Source of the DNA: Aquibacillus rhizosphaerae
GTDB lineage: Bacteria > Bacillota > Bacilli > Bacillales > Amphibacillaceae
Length of the DNA stretch: 64,000 nt
Direction: 5' to 3'
Assembly: GCF_030282825.1 (NCBI RefSeq)
Contig: NZ_JASTZU010000041.1
Coordinates: 1-64,000, forward strand
A program made the translations under genes and the position numbers. The number at the start of each line of letters is the position of its first letter. Position 1 is the stretch's first letter. The notes under the pieces are model-generated. The model made no database searches and was not told where the DNA came from. It saw nothing but the letters and a program-made list of their open reading frames with translations. Positions 62,528 to 64,000 of the stretch are shown here, one piece after another.

Positions 62528-64000
62528 TTGACAAAAGGTAGAAATCAGAGTAGAGTACGAAATTTTTCAATTATTGCACATATTGATCACGGGAAGTCGA
62601 CATTGGCTGACCGTATATTAGAAAAAACGAAAGCACTAACATCTAGAGAAATGAAAGAGCAGTTCTTAGATGGAATGGATTTAGAACGTGAACGCGGAAT
62701 CACAATTAAACTTAATGCTGTTCAATTAAAGTATCAACAAGAAAATGGCGATGAATATTTGTTTCATCTTATTGATACCCCTGGTCACGTCGATTTTACA
62801 TATGAAGTATCTAGAAGCCTTGCTGCTTGTGAAGGTGCTATTTTAGTAGTAGATGCTGCCCAGGGAATTGAAGCACAAACGCTTGCTAATGTTTATTTGG
62901 CTTTGGATAACGATTTGGAAATTATCCCAGTTATAAATAAAATTGACTTGCCAAGCGCTGATCCAGAAAGAGTAAAGCAAGAGATTACGGATGTAATCGG
63001 AATTGATGGCGAGGAAGCTATCTTGGCCAGTGCCAAATCAGGTATTGGAATCGAAGAGATTTTATCGCGTATTGTCGAAAAAATACCTGCACCTTCGGGT
63101 AATCCGGAGGAACCATTAAAAGCATTAATTTTTGATTCTTTATATGATTCTTATCGGGGTGTTGTTGCCTATGTATGTATTAAAGAAGGATCTGTAAAAG
63201 TAGGCGATAAGATTAAAATGATGGCTACGGGTAAAGAATTCGAAGTAAATGAAATTGGTGTGTTTACTCCGAAACCAGTTCCGCAAAATGAGTTATCGGT
63301 AGGAGATGTTGGTTACTTAACAGCATCGATCAAAAATGTTGGCGACACAAGGGTTGGTGATACAATCACTCTAAGCAATAACCCTGCAGAACAGGCGTTA
63401 CCAGGTTATCGTCGCTTAAATCCTATGGTTTTTTGTGGGTTGTATCCAGTGGACTCTAATAATTATAATGATTTAAGAGAAGCTCTTGAAAGACTAGAAT
63501 TAAATGATTCGTCTTTGCAATATGAGGCAGAAACATCTCAAGCATTAGGTTTTGGTTTCCGATGTGGTTTCTTAGGTCTTCTTCATATGGAGATTATCCA
63601 AGAAAGAATTGAAAGAGAATTTAACATTGATCTTATTACTACAGCACCAAGTGTTATTTATCAGGTGCAACTTACTGATGAGTCTGAATTGCAAATTGAC
63701 AATCCGTCATTTATGCCAGATACACAAAAAGTAAAAGAAATCCGGGAACCATACGTAAAGGCAACAATTATGGTCCCAAATGATTTCGTAGGGGCAGTTA
63801 TGGAACTTTGCCAGAAAAAACGTGGTGATTTTCTAGATATGCAATACATGGATGATAGTCGTGTCAATGTTGTCTATGAAATTCCATTATCTGAAATTGT
63901 TTATGATTTCTTTGATCAGTTAAAGTCTCAAACTAAAGGTTATGCATCATTTGATTACGAAATGATTGGATATAAGGAATCCACCTTAGTGAAAATGGAT
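62528..64000 (+). CDS. lepA: Elongation factor 4 LepA (3' end beyond window)
   Basis: LepA (EF4) is a translational GTPase that binds ribosomes and affects initiation or biogenesis. The visible 491 residues begin at TTG ([25 protein letters not shown]). They contain G1 AHIDHGKST (about 17-25), G2 RGITIKL, G3 DTPGHVDF (about 82), G4 NKIDLPSA (about 139), G5 SAKSG, domain II, and much of the EF-G-like domains III and V ([23 protein letters not shown]). The gene is cut by the window end, not by mutation. Start TTG follows ataggagtgatc. Confidence 0.95.
   Translation, partial: MTKGRNQSRVRNFSIIAHIDHGKSTLADRILEKTKALTSREMKEQFLDGMDLERERGITIKLNAVQLKYQQENGDEYLFHLIDTPGHVDFTYEVSRSLAACEGAILVVDAAQGIEAQTLANVYLALDNDLEIIPVINKIDLPSADPERVKQEITDVIGIDGEEAILASAKSGIGIEEILSRIVEKIPAPSGNPEEPLKALIFDSLYDSYRGVVAYVCIKEGSVKVGDKIKMMATGKEFEVNEIGVFTPKPVPQNELSVGDVGYLTASIKNVGDTRVGDTITLSNNPAEQALPGYRRLNPMVFCGLYPVDSNNYNDLREALERLELNDSSLQYEAETSQALGFGFRCGFLGLLHMEIIQERIEREFNIDLITTAPSVIYQVQLTDESELQIDNPSFMPDTQKVKEIREPYVKATIMVPNDFVGAVMELCQKKRGDFLDMQYMDDSRVNVVYEIPLSEIVYDFFDQLKSQTKGYASFDYEMIGYKESTLVKMD

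Noticed and set aside
63661-63867. Minus-strand open frame inside lepA
   Set aside because: It is a shadow of the clear lepA coding sequence.

Overview
The window is about 35% GC chromosomal DNA from an endospore-forming, competence-gene-carrying member of the Bacillaceae. Evidence for this is spoVB, rsfA, an uninterrupted sigK, gpr, spoIIP, sda, the comE locus, comN, a 6S RNA beside aspS, and T-box leaders on hisS-aspS and alaS. Gene order follows the Bacillus subtilis spoVB-to-lepA region closely. Protein wording and small differences from B. subtilis suggest the Oceanobacillus/Virgibacillus/Ornithinibacillus side of the family; this is an inference and no species is claimed.

Layout. 1-2.1 kb: an IS110-family transposase with a non-coding left flank that could encode a bridge RNA, followed by gene-poor DNA with palindromic repeats. 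2.1-7.3 kb: an ArsB/NhaD-type permease and a YrbG-type membrane protein converge on spoVB; an IS3-family element sits between them, inside the loop of their shared terminator. 7.4-21.6 kb: comN, secDF, a LapA-domain protein, recJ, apt, relA, dtd, a cell-wall amidase and T-box-controlled hisS-aspS. 21.6-22.7 kb: 6S RNA, its terminator, and a second large copy of the interspersed repeat in inverted orientation. 22.7-32.6 kb: rsfA, rarA, a YczE-type membrane protein, cymR-yrvO-mnmA (tRNA 2-thiolation), a TPR protein, recD2, a third repeat and a zinc-ribbon protein. 32.7-45.4 kb: an AI-2E-type permease, T-box-controlled alaS, yrzL-ruvX-yrzB, mltG, trmR, udk, greA, pbpI, yrrS, mtnN and yrhC. 45.5-52.4 kb: a Tyr/Gly-rich small membrane protein, sigK, sda with clustered DnaA boxes, then yqeG-yqeH-aroE-yqeI-nadD-yqeK-rsfS-yqeM. 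52.5-64 kb: comER opposite comEA-comEB-comEC, yqzM, holA, rpsT, gpr, spoIIP-yqxA and the start of lepA.

How the genes work together. Most are housekeeping genes for translation (hisS, aspS, alaS, mnmA, trmR, yqeH, yqeI, rsfS, rpsT, lepA), replication and repair (recJ, rarA, recD2, ruvX, holA), protein export (secDF), cell wall (mltG, pbpI, amidase) and nucleotide or cofactor salvage (apt, udk, mtnN, nadD). Sporulation and competence genes are interleaved. Regulation visible in the DNA includes two T-boxes, DnaA boxes at sda, a possible forespore promoter at gpr, and a hairpin covering the recJ ribosome-binding site.

I found no CRISPR array, prophage, defence island or clearly new multi-gene system. 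The most unusual items are the IS insertion inside a bidirectional terminator, the three-copy hairpin repeat family with differing outer stems, the overlapping Asp/His codons in the hisS-aspS leader, a possible unannotated structured RNA before holA, and the IS110 left flank.
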